Positions 10,409-20,021 of a stretch of DNA of 64,000 nucleotides are shown here, piece after piece. How positions within the stretch are numbered: the stretch's first letter is position 1; every line of letters begins with the position of its first letter. The stretch comes from Pseudidiomarina homiensis (GTDB lineage Bacteria > Pseudomonadota > Gammaproteobacteria > Enterobacterales > Alteromonadaceae): the NCBI RefSeq assembly GCF_003987225.1, contig NZ_PIPX01000001.1, forward strand, positions 744,001-808,000. The letters are read 5' to 3'. The position numbers were made by a program, and so were the translations under genes. Under the pieces are notes generated by a model. It made no database searches, was not told the origin of the DNA, and worked only from the letters and a program-made list of their open reading frames with translations.

Positions 10409-11307
10409 TGTCGGAACGCATTAAAATTGTTGAAGTTGGCCCACGCGATGGCCTGCAGAATGAGCAGGCTGTTACTACTGCCGCCAAAATTCAACTGGTG
10501 AATGATCTCGCGCTTGCCGGTGTCGATTACATCGAAACAGGCTCTTTTGTGAGTCCCAAATGGGTGCCGCAAATGGCTGACAGCGGCGACGTCTTTGCCG
10601 GGATCTCACGTCAATCTGGCGTTACCTACGCAGCATTGACGCCAAATCTGAAAGGCTTCGAGGCCGCGATGGCCGCGCGCGCTGACGAAGTTGCGATTTT
10701 CGGTGCGGCCTCAGAGGGCTTCAGTCAGAAAAACATCAACTGCAGCATTGCTGAAAGTCTCGAGCGCTTTACCCCGGTCTTAGCTGCGGCGGCTGACAAT
10801 GGTCTAAAAGTCCGCGGTTACGTGAGCTGCGTGTTAGGTTGCCCCTATGACGGCGACATCGCACCGGATCAAGTTGCATGGGTCGCAGAAAAGCTTTATC
10901 AAATGGGCTGCTACGAGGTCTCATTAGGCGATACGATTGGCGTTGGCACGCCATTAAAAGCCCAGCGCATGCTCGAAGCCGTCGCCGCCAAAGTACCGAT
11001 GGAAAAACTTGCGCTGCACTTTCACAACACCTACGGACAAGCGCTGGCTAACATTGCCAGCTGTTTGCCACTTGGCGTTCGTACCATTGATAGTGCTGTT
11101 GCCGGACTCGGTGGCTGTCCTTATGCCAAAGGCGCCAGTGGCAATGTTGCTAGCGAAGATGTCGTGTACATGCTTCATGGTATGGGCTACGACACCGGTA
11201 TCGATTTAGCGCAACTGATCACTGCTGGAAAGCGTATCTGCAGCAACTTGGGCCAACAACCACGCTCAAACGTTGCGCTAGCCGAAATCGCCAAACACTC
11301 AAATTAA
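10408..11307 (+). CDS. liuE: hydroxymethylglutaryl-CoA lyase
   Basis: A 299-residue HMGL-type TIM barrel beginning with [12 protein letters not shown], containing [11 protein letters not shown], the metal-ligand HFHNTYG and the catalytic cysteine loop [19 protein letters not shown]. It splits HMG-CoA into acetyl-CoA and acetoacetate, the last committed step of leucine breakdown. The ATG overlaps the liuD stop (TAATG), with GAAGAGG upstream. An acetoacetyl-CoA synthetase follows after 18 bp, so the product is recycled to acetyl-CoA rather than exported. Confidence 0.95.
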   Translation: MSERIKIVEVGPRDGLQNEQAVTTAAKIQLVNDLALAGVDYIETGSFVSPKWVPQMADSGDVFAGISRQSGVTYAALTPNLKGFEAAMAARADEVAIFGAASEGFSQKNINCSIAESLERFTPVLAAAADNGLKVRGYVSCVLGCPYDGDIAPDQVAWVAEKLYQMGCYEVSLGDTIGVGTPLKAQRMLEAVAAKVPMEKLALHFHNTYGQALANIASCLPLGVRTIDSAVAGLGGCPYAKGASGNVASEDVVYMLHGMGYDTGIDLAQLITAGKRICSNLGQQPRSNVALAEIAKHSN

Positions 11308-11325
11308 ATCTACGGGGGCCAGAAA

Positions 11326-13275
11326 ATGACAACGAAAATGCTGTGGCAACCTTCAGCGGACACTATTGCCGATGCGCGTATGACGCATTTTATGCAATGT
11401 CTGAATCAAGACCAAAACTTAGCGCTCGCCAACTACCACGATTTACATCAATGGTCGGTCGAGCACAGTGCAGACTTTTGGCGTTATGCATGGGATTATC
11501 TTGAGGTTATCGGCGAGCCAGGCAACCGTACGGTGGTCGACCAGGACAAGCTCCCAGGCGCACGTTGGTTCCCTGATGCTCGCCTAAATTTCGCCGAAAA
11601 TCTGATGCGCTACAACGACGAGCGCATCGCCTTAGTGTTCCGTGGTGAAAATGGCGCACGTCAAGCATTGAGCTACCAAGAGTTACACCGTCAAGTTGCT
11701 CTTGTTGCAGCGCATCTGCGCAGTTTAGGGGTACAAAAAGGCGACCGTGTTGCCGCGATGATGCCCAATTGCTGTGAAACGATTATCGCTATGCTGGCCA
11801 CCACCAGTTTGGGCGCCATTTGGTCATCGTGCTCACCCGACTTTGGTGTGCAAGGCGTACTCGACCGTTTCGGTCAAATTGAACCGAAGATTTTACTTAC
11901 CGTTGATGGTTACTTCTACAATGGCAAAACCATCGATATCAGCGACAAGACCAGTGCCATTCGCGCGCAATTACCAAGCCTCAAACAGACGATTTTTGTC
12001 GCCTTCGCCGAGCTCGAGCAAGAGCTCCCCGAAGCCAGTTCCGGTTGGCACGCTATTGTTGCGAGCAAGCATGAAACGCCCGCTTTAGAATTCGTGCAGA
12101 CAGACTTTAATCATCCGCTTTACATCATGTTTAGTTCAGGCACTACCGGCGTGCCCAAATGTATCGTGCACGGCGCCGGTGGCACCTTATTGCAGCACTT
12201 AAAAGAACATGCGCTGCACACCGACATCAACCGCGATGACGTGTTTTTCTATTTCACCACCTGTGGTTGGATGATGTGGAATTGGCTCGTGTCTGGCCTT
12301 GCCCAAGGCGCCACGTTGGTGCTGTTCGACGGCTCACCTTTTTACCCGCAACCGAGCGTGTTGTGGGACATTGCCGACCAAGAAGGTATTAGCGTGTTTG
12401 GCACCAGTGCAAAATACCTGTCTGCGCTCGAAAAAGCCGAGTGTAAACCACGCACCAGCCACCAACTTGACGACTTACGGGCTATCCTTACCACAGGTTC
12501 GGTCTTGGCACCTGAAAGCTTTGATTATGTTTATCGGGATATCAAAACTGATCTTTGTTTATCATCCATTTCAGGTGGTACCGATATCGTTTCTTGCTTC
12601 GCCTTGGGTTGCCCTATCCTGCCCGTTTACCGTGGTGAGCTGCAATGCCGCGGGTTAGGCCTCGATGTGCAAATTTTCAATGAACAAGGGCAAGCGGTAC
12701 GCAACGAAAAAGGCGAACTCGTGTGTCGCAATAGCTTCCCATGTATGCCGTTAGGCTTTTGGCACGACGACAGTGGTGAGCGCTACTTTAATGCCTATTT
12801 TGCGCGTTTTGACAACACATGGGCCCATGGTGACTACGCCGAGCTTACCGATCACGACGGCGTGATTATTTATGGCCGTTCCGATGCCGTACTCAATCCG
12901 GGTGGTGTGCGTATTGGCACCGCCGAGATTTATCGCCAAGTCGAAAAAATTGATGCCGTACTCGAAAGTATTGCGGTCGGTCAGCACTGGCAAGATGACG
13001 AACGTGTAGTGCTATTTGTACGGTTACGTGATGGCATAACCCTCGACGACGAGTTGCAACAGCAAATACGTAGCACCATTCGCGCCAATGCAACACCTCG
13101 GCACGTACCTGCGGTGATTGCTCAGGTCAATGACATTCCACGGACGATTAGCGGTAAGATTGTTGAGCTTGCCGTACGGCAGGTGATTCACGGTGAGCAA
13201 GTCAAGAACACTGACGCGCTAGCTAATCCGGATGCCCTGCGTGAGTTCGCCAACCGTTCTGAGCTGCAGGAGTAG
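11326..13275 (+). CDS. aacS: acetoacetyl-CoA synthetase
   Basis: A 649-residue AMP-forming acyl-CoA synthetase of the acetoacetate type. It has the N-terminal ACAS domain, the adenylate loop FSSGTTGVPKCIVHG, GRSDAVLNPGGVRIGTAEIY and the C-terminal RTISGKIVE with the conserved lysine. It activates acetoacetate from LiuE to acetoacetyl-CoA, which the thiolase at 3005-4183 can cleave. GGGGG lies before the ATG. It probably belongs to the liu transcript, since the gap to liuE is 18 bp and no terminator is seen. Other organisms use an acetoacetate CoA-transferase at this step. Confidence 0.93.
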   Translation: MTTKMLWQPSADTIADARMTHFMQCLNQDQNLALANYHDLHQWSVEHSADFWRYAWDYLEVIGEPGNRTVVDQDKLPGARWFPDARLNFAENLMRYNDERIALVFRGENGARQALSYQELHRQVALVAAHLRSLGVQKGDRVAAMMPNCCETIIAMLATTSLGAIWSSCSPDFGVQGVLDRFGQIEPKILLTVDGYFYNGKTIDISDKTSAIRAQLPSLKQTIFVAFAELEQELPEASSGWHAIVASKHETPALEFVQTDFNHPLYIMFSSGTTGVPKCIVHGAGGTLLQHLKEHALHTDINRDDVFFYFTTCGWMMWNWLVSGLAQGATLVLFDGSPFYPQPSVLWDIADQEGISVFGTSAKYLSALEKAECKPRTSHQLDDLRAILTTGSVLAPESFDYVYRDIKTDLCLSSISGGTDIVSCFALGCPILPVYRGELQCRGLGLDVQIFNEQGQAVRNEKGELVCRNSFPCMPLGFWHDDSGERYFNAYFARFDNTWAHGDYAELTDHDGVIIYGRSDAVLNPGGVRIGTAEIYRQVEKIDAVLESIAVGQHWQDDERVVLFVRLRDGITLDDELQQQIRSTIRANATPRHVPAVIAQVNDIPRTISGKIVELAVRQVIHGEQVKNTDALANPDALREFANRSELQE

Positions 13276-13283
13276 TCAGCAAG

Positions 13284-15512
13284 ATGCAAGTGCGTTGGCG
13301 GTTGGTGCGACGGTTACTGCTGATCTTTTTTATCGGCTGTGTGTTGACCCTAGTGTCAACCCGGTTCATTTTGCTCGCCGAAGAACAAACCATCCGCCAA
13401 CGTTTAAGCGACGACAGCCGTCAGGTTGAGCATCAATTACGCCAGATGATGCTCAACTATGCCTTTGCTACCGAGTGGACTGCGCGTAGTCTTGAAGTTG
13501 GTGGTATCGACTATGCTAAACAACTTAGTGACGAAGCAGCTTCGCTATTTCTTTATTACCCTTCTTTGCAACGCATTCTGGTTTTCGACACTGATTTCAA
13601 CAAGCAATTTGAACGTTTCCGCGATGCTGAACAAGCGCTACCGGCGCAAGACTTTTCAACCAGCATCATTGCTGAGAACTTACGCCAAGAACCCGCCTTG
13701 CCGCACGCACAAAGTGCACCGGCACAGAACTTTTCTGAAAACCCAGCCGATATTGTCATTGCACTGCCGTTCAATACTGCAGAGCAGACGCATTACCTAC
13801 TCTTGGTCGTCAACATTCATAAACTTTTCGATCAGTTGATCCGCCAGCAAATTACTGAAGGGTATCAAGTTGCGGTAAAACTGAATGAACAGACCATTTA
13901 TCGTTTTGCTGGCACTGACGATCTGCGTGATAAGTGGTTAATCGAAAGGCCTTTGGTGTTTGCAATTAATACATGGGAATTAGAGCTTTGGCCGACGGCA
14001 GCAAAGCTTGCCGACATGTATTCAGCGAGCGCTAAGCTGGTCTTTTTTGGAGGATTAATACTGACCGCGGGCGGGTTAGTACTTGGCTGGCGTTCGCATC
14101 GTTTACACAAAGCGGTGAAAGAGCATCATCAAGAAGTAAAACAGTTGCGCAAGCGTCTGAAAAACATGCATGCGACCGAAGCTCAGTTGGTCTTTTTATC
14201 CGACCACGATGCGCAAACTGAATTGCCCAATAAAAATGGCTTAGCCCACCATCTTGAGGGCCTGCTCGAGCGCTGCGCCACCGAACAAAAGAACTTAAGT
14301 TTACTGATCATTAGTATTGATTCGTTAGCTGAGCTCAATCACGCGCTTGGCCATCCCGTTGGCGATGAAATCATTCAACGCATTGCCCAGCGCATCAACA
14401 AAGCCGTACCGGCGTCGGTATTTTTGGCGCGCACCAACATTGATACCTTTGTTGCCGTGAATACTACCGAGGACTGGGGACATTTAGCACTCGACCTCGC
14501 ACGAACAATTCGTGAAGCGATTCGTCCGCAGTTGTTTATTGATGAACACGAAATTTACTGTTCGACATCCATAGGCATTGCACTTGCGAAAGACGCCAAC
14601 TACCAACTCGAGACGCTCCTGCATAATGCCGATGCCGCCCATTATAAAGCCAAGCAACAAGGCTTTTTCGGCATTGAACAATACCAACCGGAACAACGCT
14701 ATGCGCTAGGTGAGCGCCGCGAACGATTACATGCGTTGCGAATTGCGCTCGATAAACAAGAGTTGGAGTTAAGCTACCAGCCGATTATCCAGCTCCGAAA
14801 CCAACGTGCTGAGGGAGTTGAAGGGCTCATACGGTGGCGCACTAAAACCGGACAAGTCATCGAACCCCAGCAATTTTTGCACCTGATGGAGCAAACCGGA
14901 CTCATTTTTTCGCTGACTGAATTTGCCATTCGAACGGCGTGCCAACAGTTAAAACAATGGCATAGCGAAGGTATAGAGCAACTCACTATGAGCCTGAACT
15001 TTTCCTTACGCCAACTCACTATGCCCGAGCTACCGCAACTTCTCGAGCAACACATCAAGCGTGCCCAACTCGCCCCTGAGCACCTGCAGCTTGATATTAA
15101 TGAGGCCGTGTTTCTGCAACTTTGCCAACATCATCACAGCACCTTAGATTGCTTTAAAAAGCTTGGCGTACGACTCTGTGTTAACCTGTTAGGGGTGAGT
15201 CATCAATTGCTTCAGGCCATGGAACGTTGTACGCCACAGGCCTTTAAAATAGCGCCGGAATTAATTGCGGAAATCCCTAACGATGTCGTGCAAACCGAAC
15301 TCGTTGAAAGCATCATCCGTCTAGCGCAAAATTCACATTGTCAGGTCATTGCTGTTGCCGTTGAACATCAACAGCAAATCGACTTTCTAAAACAACGAAA
15401 CTGTTATCTAGCGCAGGGGAACTTGCTAGCCCCACCGCTTACGGCAGCACAATTAGGTCGGCTGTTAAGCGCTCCATTCGTCGGGCAACAGCCACCATCA
15501 GCGTCTTTATAG
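13284..15512 (+). CDS. membrane-bound GGDEF/EAL-domain protein with degenerate active sites
   Basis: A 742-residue protein: a membrane segment (about residues 9-29), a ~215-residue periplasmic region, a second membrane segment (about 252-270), a coiled coil (about 275-300), a GGDEF domain (about 305-460) and an EAL domain (about 475-735). The GGDEF signature is replaced by RTNIDTF at about 383. The EAL motif is EGL at about 511 and the usual DDFG is NLLG at about 631-634, so metal and catalytic residues are lost. It is therefore probably neither a cyclase nor a phosphodiesterase, but a c-di-GMP receptor (LapD-like) or a CsrD-like factor. It lies 8 bp after aacS and 9 bp before etfD, inside the leucine-catabolism run. 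The role is unknown. Confidence 0.85.
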   Translation: MQVRWRLVRRLLLIFFIGCVLTLVSTRFILLAEEQTIRQRLSDDSRQVEHQLRQMMLNYAFATEWTARSLEVGGIDYAKQLSDEAASLFLYYPSLQRILVFDTDFNKQFERFRDAEQALPAQDFSTSIIAENLRQEPALPHAQSAPAQNFSENPADIVIALPFNTAEQTHYLLLVVNIHKLFDQLIRQQITEGYQVAVKLNEQTIYRFAGTDDLRDKWLIERPLVFAINTWELELWPTAAKLADMYSASAKLVFFGGLILTAGGLVLGWRSHRLHKAVKEHHQEVKQLRKRLKNMHATEAQLVFLSDHDAQTELPNKNGLAHHLEGLLERCATEQKNLSLLIISIDSLAELNHALGHPVGDEIIQRIAQRINKAVPASVFLARTNIDTFVAVNTTEDWGHLALDLARTIREAIRPQLFIDEHEIYCSTSIGIALAKDANYQLETLLHNADAAHYKAKQQGFFGIEQYQPEQRYALGERRERLHALRIALDKQELELSYQPIIQLRNQRAEGVEGLIRWRTKTGQVIEPQQFLHLMEQTGLIFSLTEFAIRTACQQLKQWHSEGIEQLTMSLNFSLRQLTMPELPQLLEQHIKRAQLAPEHLQLDINEAVFLQLCQHHHSTLDCFKKLGVRLCVNLLGVSHQLLQAMERCTPQAFKIAPELIAEIPNDVVQTELVESIIRLAQNSHCQVIAVAVEHQQQIDFLKQRNCYLAQGNLLAPPLTAAQLGRLLSAPFVGQQPPSASL

Positions 15513-15521
15513 GAGTCCATT

Positions 15522-17165
15522 ATGCAACGCGAAAGTATGGAGTTTGATGTCGTCATTGTAGGTGCAGGTCCCGCAGGTCTTGCCACTGCAATCCGCCTTG
15601 CGCAACTTGCCCAAGAGCAAGAACAAGAACGCATGATCTGCGTCGTTGAAAAAGGCTCAGAAGTCGGCGCACATATTCTCTCTGGCGCGGTTTTTGAAAC
15701 CCGCGCGCTTGACGAGTTACTGCCCAACTGGAAGGAACTTGGCGCGCCACTTTCGACACCGGTCACCGAGGACCACATTTTTTACTTTAACGGTGCCGAG
15801 TCCGCACGTCGGCTACCCAACTTCATGGTGCCGAAAACCTTCCACAATGAAGGCAATTACATCACCAGCATGGGCAACGTTTGCCGCTGGTTAGCTGAAC
15901 AGGCCGAAGCTCTGGGTGTCGAAATTTTTCCTGGTTTTCCGGCCGCTGATGTCATCATTGAAGACGGCAAAGTAGCGGGCGTCATTACCGGCGACATGGG
16001 GATTGCTGCTGACGGCGAGCAAAAAGAGAGTTTCGAACCAGGAATGGAGCTCCGAGCGAAGTATACCGTCTTCGCTGAGGGCTGCCGTGGTCACTTAGGC
16101 AAACGCTTGCAAGATGAGTTCAAACTCAACGACGACGCTTCGCCACAGCACTATGCCATCGGCTTCAAGGAAATTTGGGATATTCCTGCTGAACAGCACC
16201 AACCGGGTCTTGTGGTCCACAGCACAGGCTGGCCATTAAATGACGATGCTACGGGCGGTGGTTATCTTTATCACGCCGAAGACGGTCAAGTTTATGTCGG
16301 CCTTATCGTTGACCTTAATTACGCAAACCCTTACTTGAACCCGTTCCAAGAGTTTCAGCGCTTTAAAACACATCCAGAGATTGCCAAAGTCTTGAACGGC
16401 GGTAAACGGGTGACTTATGGCGCACGAGCGATTGCTAAAGGTGGCTTTTATTCGCTACCTAAAATGACCATGCCGGGTGGCTTGCTAGTAGGCTGTAATG
16501 CTGGCACGTTGAACTTCGCAAAAATCAAAGGTAATCATACGGCAATGAAATCCGGCATGTTGGCGGCTGAATCGATTCACGAAGCCTTAACTGCTGAGCA
16601 GGCGCAGACTGAACTTACTGGCTTTATTGATAACTTTAAAGCGTCATGGCTTTACGATGAACTTTATCGCTCACGCAACTTCGGTCCAGCTATTCATAAG
16701 TTTGGTACTTGGTTTGGCGGAGCGTATAACACGATTGATCAAAACTTTTTCGGCGGTAAATTACCTTTTACGATCAAAGATCAAACTGCCGATTATGCGA
16801 GTTTAGGAAAAGCGAGTACCTATTCACCGATTGATTATCCAAAACCCGATAATAAATTAACCTTTGACCGCCTATCGTCGGTCTATTTATCGAATACCAA
16901 TCACGAAGAAGATCAGCCCTGCCATTTAAAACTTCAGGATGCTGATATTCCCTTGACGGTAAACTTACCGGAGTATGCAGAGCCGGCACAACGTTATTGC
17001 CCTGCTGGCGTTTACGAAGTCGTTGAAGAAGATGGGCAAGCGGTCTTTAAGATTAATGCGCAGAATTGTATTCATTGCAAAACCTGTGACATTAAAGATC
17101 CAAGCCAAAATATTACTTGGGTAACTCCAGAAGGCACCGGCGGTCCTAATTACCCTAATATGTAA
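15522..17165 (+). CDS. etfD: electron-transfer flavoprotein-ubiquinone oxidoreductase
   Basis: A 547-residue flavoprotein with an N-terminal FAD dinucleotide motif (VVIVGAGPAGLATAIRLAQL, about residues 10-29), a quinone/membrane-surface region in the middle, and a C-terminal 4Fe-4S site (CPAGVYEV, then CIHCKTCDIKDPSQNI). It carries electrons from ETF, reduced by acyl-CoA dehydrogenases such as LiuA, to ubiquinone at the inner membrane. AGGAG precedes the ATG at 15522; an alternative ATG is at 15537. The gene is the last of the run and is followed by a strong terminator at 17203. The etfAB genes are not in the window. Confidence 0.95.
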   Translation: MQRESMEFDVVIVGAGPAGLATAIRLAQLAQEQEQERMICVVEKGSEVGAHILSGAVFETRALDELLPNWKELGAPLSTPVTEDHIFYFNGAESARRLPNFMVPKTFHNEGNYITSMGNVCRWLAEQAEALGVEIFPGFPAADVIIEDGKVAGVITGDMGIAADGEQKESFEPGMELRAKYTVFAEGCRGHLGKRLQDEFKLNDDASPQHYAIGFKEIWDIPAEQHQPGLVVHSTGWPLNDDATGGGYLYHAEDGQVYVGLIVDLNYANPYLNPFQEFQRFKTHPEIAKVLNGGKRVTYGARAIAKGGFYSLPKMTMPGGLLVGCNAGTLNFAKIKGNHTAMKSGMLAAESIHEALTAEQAQTELTGFIDNFKASWLYDELYRSRNFGPAIHKFGTWFGGAYNTIDQNFFGGKLPFTIKDQTADYASLGKASTYSPIDYPKPDNKLTFDRLSSVYLSNTNHEEDQPCHLKLQDADIPLTVNLPEYAEPAQRYCPAGVYEVVEEDGQAVFKINAQNCIHCKTCDIKDPSQNITWVTPEGTGGPNYPNM

Positions 17166-17202
17166 ATACGTTTTCTATCAATTCGCACTCGCTGTATGAT
17201 AT

Positions 17203-17242
17203 CGCCGACGACAAAATAAGATTGTCGTCGGCGTTTCTTTTT
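17203..17242 (+). terminator. intrinsic terminator after etfD
   Basis: CGCCGACGACAA (17203-17214) pairs perfectly with TTGTCGTCGGCG (17222-17233) across a 7-base loop and is followed by TTTCTTTTTC. This 12-bp stem with a T-rich tail should end the liu-aacS-etfD transcript. Confidence 0.9.
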
Positions 17243-17284
17243 CATCTAATGTAATTTCTTTTTATAACTTTGGAAGTAACAACA

Positions 17285-17689
17285 ATGAGTGACTTTTTAG
17301 ATATCCTGACGCACGGACGTCGTCTTAAAGCTGCGGTAAAGGAATTATCTATTCAAGAATTAGAACAAGTCGAACAAAAGTTAGTGAAAGTTATTGCTGA
17401 CCGCCGTGAAGAACAGGCCGAATTGAAGAAACTTGAAGCTGAAAAACAACGAAAAATTGAAGAGCTTCGTGAAGCAATGGCTGCTGCCGGAATCGACGCA
17501 TCAGAGCTATTGCAAGGCGAGGTTACAAGCACCAGCAAAGCTAAACGCAAGCGTGCGCCTAAGCCAGCAAAATATGCCATTGTTGATGCGAATGGCGAAC
17601 GCAAAACTTGGACCGGCCAAGGTCGCATGCCCAACGCATTGAAAGATGCATTGGCCAAAGGTAAAAGTCTCGACGATTACCTTATTTAA
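17285..17689 (+). CDS. hns: H-NS family nucleoid-associated protein
   Basis: A 134-residue H-NS-type protein. The N-terminal part (about residues 1-65) is a charged coiled-coil oligomerisation domain. A basic linker (KAKRKRAPKPAKY) leads to the C-terminal DNA-binding domain, with GERKTWTGQGRMPNALKDAL matching the AT-hook-like core of the family (usually QGR). ATG 17285 is preferred because GGAAG lies just upstream; an in-frame TTG at 17270 overlaps that ribosome site. It is monocistronic, between two hairpins. It would silence AT-rich DNA globally. It could also be called StpA-like; the sequence does not separate paralogs. Confidence 0.9.
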   Translation: MSDFLDILTHGRRLKAAVKELSIQELEQVEQKLVKVIADRREEQAELKKLEAEKQRKIEELREAMAAAGIDASELLQGEVTSTSKAKRKRAPKPAKYAIVDANGERKTWTGQGRMPNALKDALAKGKSLDDYLI

Positions 17690-17703
17690 TAAACTCAATA
17701 TCG

Positions 17704-17731
17704 GGCTCCGCTCGCAGGTGCAAGCGGAGCC
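17704..17731. terminator. hairpin between hns and the convergent peptidase gene
   Basis: GGCTCCGCT (17704-17712) pairs perfectly with AGCGGAGCC (17723-17731) across a 10-base loop. Only a weak T-rich stretch (AACTTGTTT) follows on the plus strand. It probably ends hns transcription. Confidence 0.6.
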
Positions 17732-17753
17732 AACTTGTTTCGTCGATGTTCGT

Positions 17754-19805
17754 TTATTCAGAAGCCTCTTCAGAGGCTTTCTTAAGCTCAGGGTCGTACT
17801 TCTCGAACCAATCACGAGTCATTAATTGCGTACGTAAATAATTAGAGGGAATCGAACCTGTTCCGTGATATTCGCCTTTCATAGCAACGAGCCGAGTTGG
17901 CACCCCACGCATTTTTAATGCTGAGAAATATTGCTCAGCTTCTTCAAAAGGTGTGCGGAGATCCTTATCCCCTGTCATTAATAAAACAGGTGTGTTGACA
18001 TCGCCAACCATCTGCAATGTTGAATCTTTCAGCCAAGCGTCAGGTTTTTCCCAAAATGGTTCATCAAAAAATCGATACACCCAAGCCGGTACGTCAGAAT
18101 AGCCTGCCATAGCGATCCAGCTTGTAACAGGACAACGGGATACAGCACTATTGAATCGATCAGTAACCGCAACCAAGTAAGTGGTTAGCACTCCTCCCCC
18201 AGAACAACCGGTTACAAATAAGCGATTAGGGTCTACCAAGCCAGTTTCAATAGCAGTATCTACACCAGAGAGTAAATCGCTACCATCTTTGGGGCCGGGG
18301 TACATTCCTTGGATTGCGTTCGCAAATTCGGCGCCATACCCAGTGCTCCCCCGAGGATTGGTGTACAGCACAATGTAACCATTAGCGGCAAAGTCTTGGA
18401 AGGTAAAGTTAAAACCAACGTTATACATAGCGTGAGGTCCGCCATGAATATAGAGCACCATAGGGTATTGTTTATTTTCCTCGTAGTTGGGCGGCATGAC
18501 CATCCAGCCTTGAACTCGCGTGCCATCGTCGCTGTCGTACCAGATTTCTTTCACTTCTCCGAAATCCGTATTCGCAAAAATGTCATTATTAAGTTCAGTT
18601 AATTTTTTCGGCGCAGATTTACCATCAATATAGACATCGGCGGGCTGCTGAGCTGATGAGCGCACGTATCCCAAGGTACCATCTTTCGCAATAGAATCTA
18701 AGCCAACAACTTGCTCGCCGCTTGTAATTGCCTCAACCTCGCCTTGGAGATTGACTCGGTGTATGTTGATACTCCCATGCTTACCATAAGTAAAATAAAG
18801 AGACGTAGAACTTTCATCCCATAACATAGCTTCCGGTGCGCCAGCTAAGTCTCCCACCAAACGACGTTGCCGAGTGCCATCAATGTTCATGATGTACATG
18901 TGAGTATGTCGGTACGTATCATCTGCCCATTCCGGTGCACCAATGTAAGCAACGTGCTTGCCATCTGGTGATACCATCGGAGAGTGGAAATAACCATCGT
19001 GCGAAGTCATCGCTTCGACCTCACCCGAGGATAATTTAACTCGGTATATTAGAGATTTAAAAACATCGATATCGGAATTCTTTTGGGGTTGTCCATCGAA
19101 GTAAAGGTATTTACCATCTGCACTCCAAGATAGGTTCCCCCCAGTCGCTATAGCCCCAAGCCGACGCAGAGATACATTCCACTCTCCATGCGTTAACTGT
19201 TTTGCTGTTCCTCCATCAGTCGGTACGATGAAAACGTGATCAAAGCCGGTATTCGTCATACCGATACGATCTTGCCGATAGTGCAAGGTATCCATTACCA
19301 AAGGATCGTCATTCCATTTTGCCCCTGGTGGTTTTCCGGGTAGTTCCATACTCCACTTATTACTCTTAATTGTCCGTGCAATGTAAGCAATGTATTTACC
19401 GTCTGGCGACCACGCGTAATTACGCGGCGTTAATGCATGATGTGTAATTTGCGATGTAGCAGCAGTACTATCCATAAATCGCACGAAGAGCTGCGGAGAG
19501 CCATTCTGCCCAGAAGCAACATAAGCAATACGGTCACCATTCGGTGACCATTTAGCGTTGCTACCCTTCAGCAAAAAAGCATGCTTGGTTCCATCCGGTT
19601 GCACTTGCCATATTTCGCTGTCTAATGTGTCGTTGAACTTATCGATGCGGGTTCTATTGTAAAGTACGAGACTAGCATCAGGCGCTACTTGAACATCACT
19701 AGGACGCTCAAAATCAAGCCACTGCTCAGTTTTTAATAGTTGCCCAGCCAATGATGGCAGACTAACTGATAATGTAACTAAGGCAACAAAAAAGTATCTT
19801 TTCAT
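17754..19805 (-). CDS. secreted S9-family (prolyl oligopeptidase-like) peptidase
   Basis: A 683-residue serine peptidase: signal peptide (MKRYFFVALVTLSVSLPSLAG), a beta-propeller with TolB-like SPDGK/SADGK repeats (about residues 30-400), and a C-terminal alpha/beta hydrolase. The triad is visible: the serine in GCSGGG, the aspartate in TGDKDLRTP and the histidine in GEYHGTG. It likely trims dipeptides or acyl-amino acids from peptides in the periplasm, which suits an amino-acid-consuming organism. The start at 19805 is chosen because the signal peptide begins there; the frame stays open 15 codons further upstream. Codons look somewhat less GC-rich than in neighbours. Subfamily (dipeptidyl versus acylaminoacyl peptidase) is not settled. 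Confidence 0.9.
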   Translation of the reverse strand: MKRYFFVALVTLSVSLPSLAGQLLKTEQWLDFERPSDVQVAPDASLVLYNRTRIDKFNDTLDSEIWQVQPDGTKHAFLLKGSNAKWSPNGDRIAYVASGQNGSPQLFVRFMDSTAATSQITHHALTPRNYAWSPDGKYIAYIARTIKSNKWSMELPGKPPGAKWNDDPLVMDTLHYRQDRIGMTNTGFDHVFIVPTDGGTAKQLTHGEWNVSLRRLGAIATGGNLSWSADGKYLYFDGQPQKNSDIDVFKSLIYRVKLSSGEVEAMTSHDGYFHSPMVSPDGKHVAYIGAPEWADDTYRHTHMYIMNIDGTRQRRLVGDLAGAPEAMLWDESSTSLYFTYGKHGSINIHRVNLQGEVEAITSGEQVVGLDSIAKDGTLGYVRSSAQQPADVYIDGKSAPKKLTELNNDIFANTDFGEVKEIWYDSDDGTRVQGWMVMPPNYEENKQYPMVLYIHGGPHAMYNVGFNFTFQDFAANGYIVLYTNPRGSTGYGAEFANAIQGMYPGPKDGSDLLSGVDTAIETGLVDPNRLFVTGCSGGGVLTTYLVAVTDRFNSAVSRCPVTSWIAMAGYSDVPAWVYRFFDEPFWEKPDAWLKDSTLQMVGDVNTPVLLMTGDKDLRTPFEEAEQYFSALKMRGVPTRLVAMKGEYHGTGSIPSNYLRTQLMTRDWFEKYDPELKKASEEASE

Positions 19806-19936
19806 ATTATTATCGTTCCCATTTAACGAATCTAATAAGATCACTAGCAAGTAACGAGTAAACTATCAAGCAACCGTATACTGCGAATGGGGCGGACTAA
19901 CTGATTTTAGCGGTAAGTTGGATATCGAATAATCAC

Positions 19937-19971
19937 AAAAAAGCCCCAGTGTTCATTTCTATCACTGGAGC
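19937..19971 (-). terminator. intrinsic terminator downstream of the 20022-20669 gene
   Basis: On the minus strand GCTCCAGTG pairs with CACTGGGGC (one G-T wobble) around an 11-base loop and is followed by six T residues. It lies about 50 bp past the stop of the secreted repeat protein. Confidence 0.8.
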
Positions 19972-20021
19972 GCGATCGCGAGCTTCGTCAAACTCGTCAG
20001 AAACTCTATGGCAATACTTAA

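Noticed and set aside
17270-17284. TTG start for the H-NS-like gene
   Set aside because: It overlaps the GGAAG ribosome site of the ATG at 17285 and adds residues not seen in the family.
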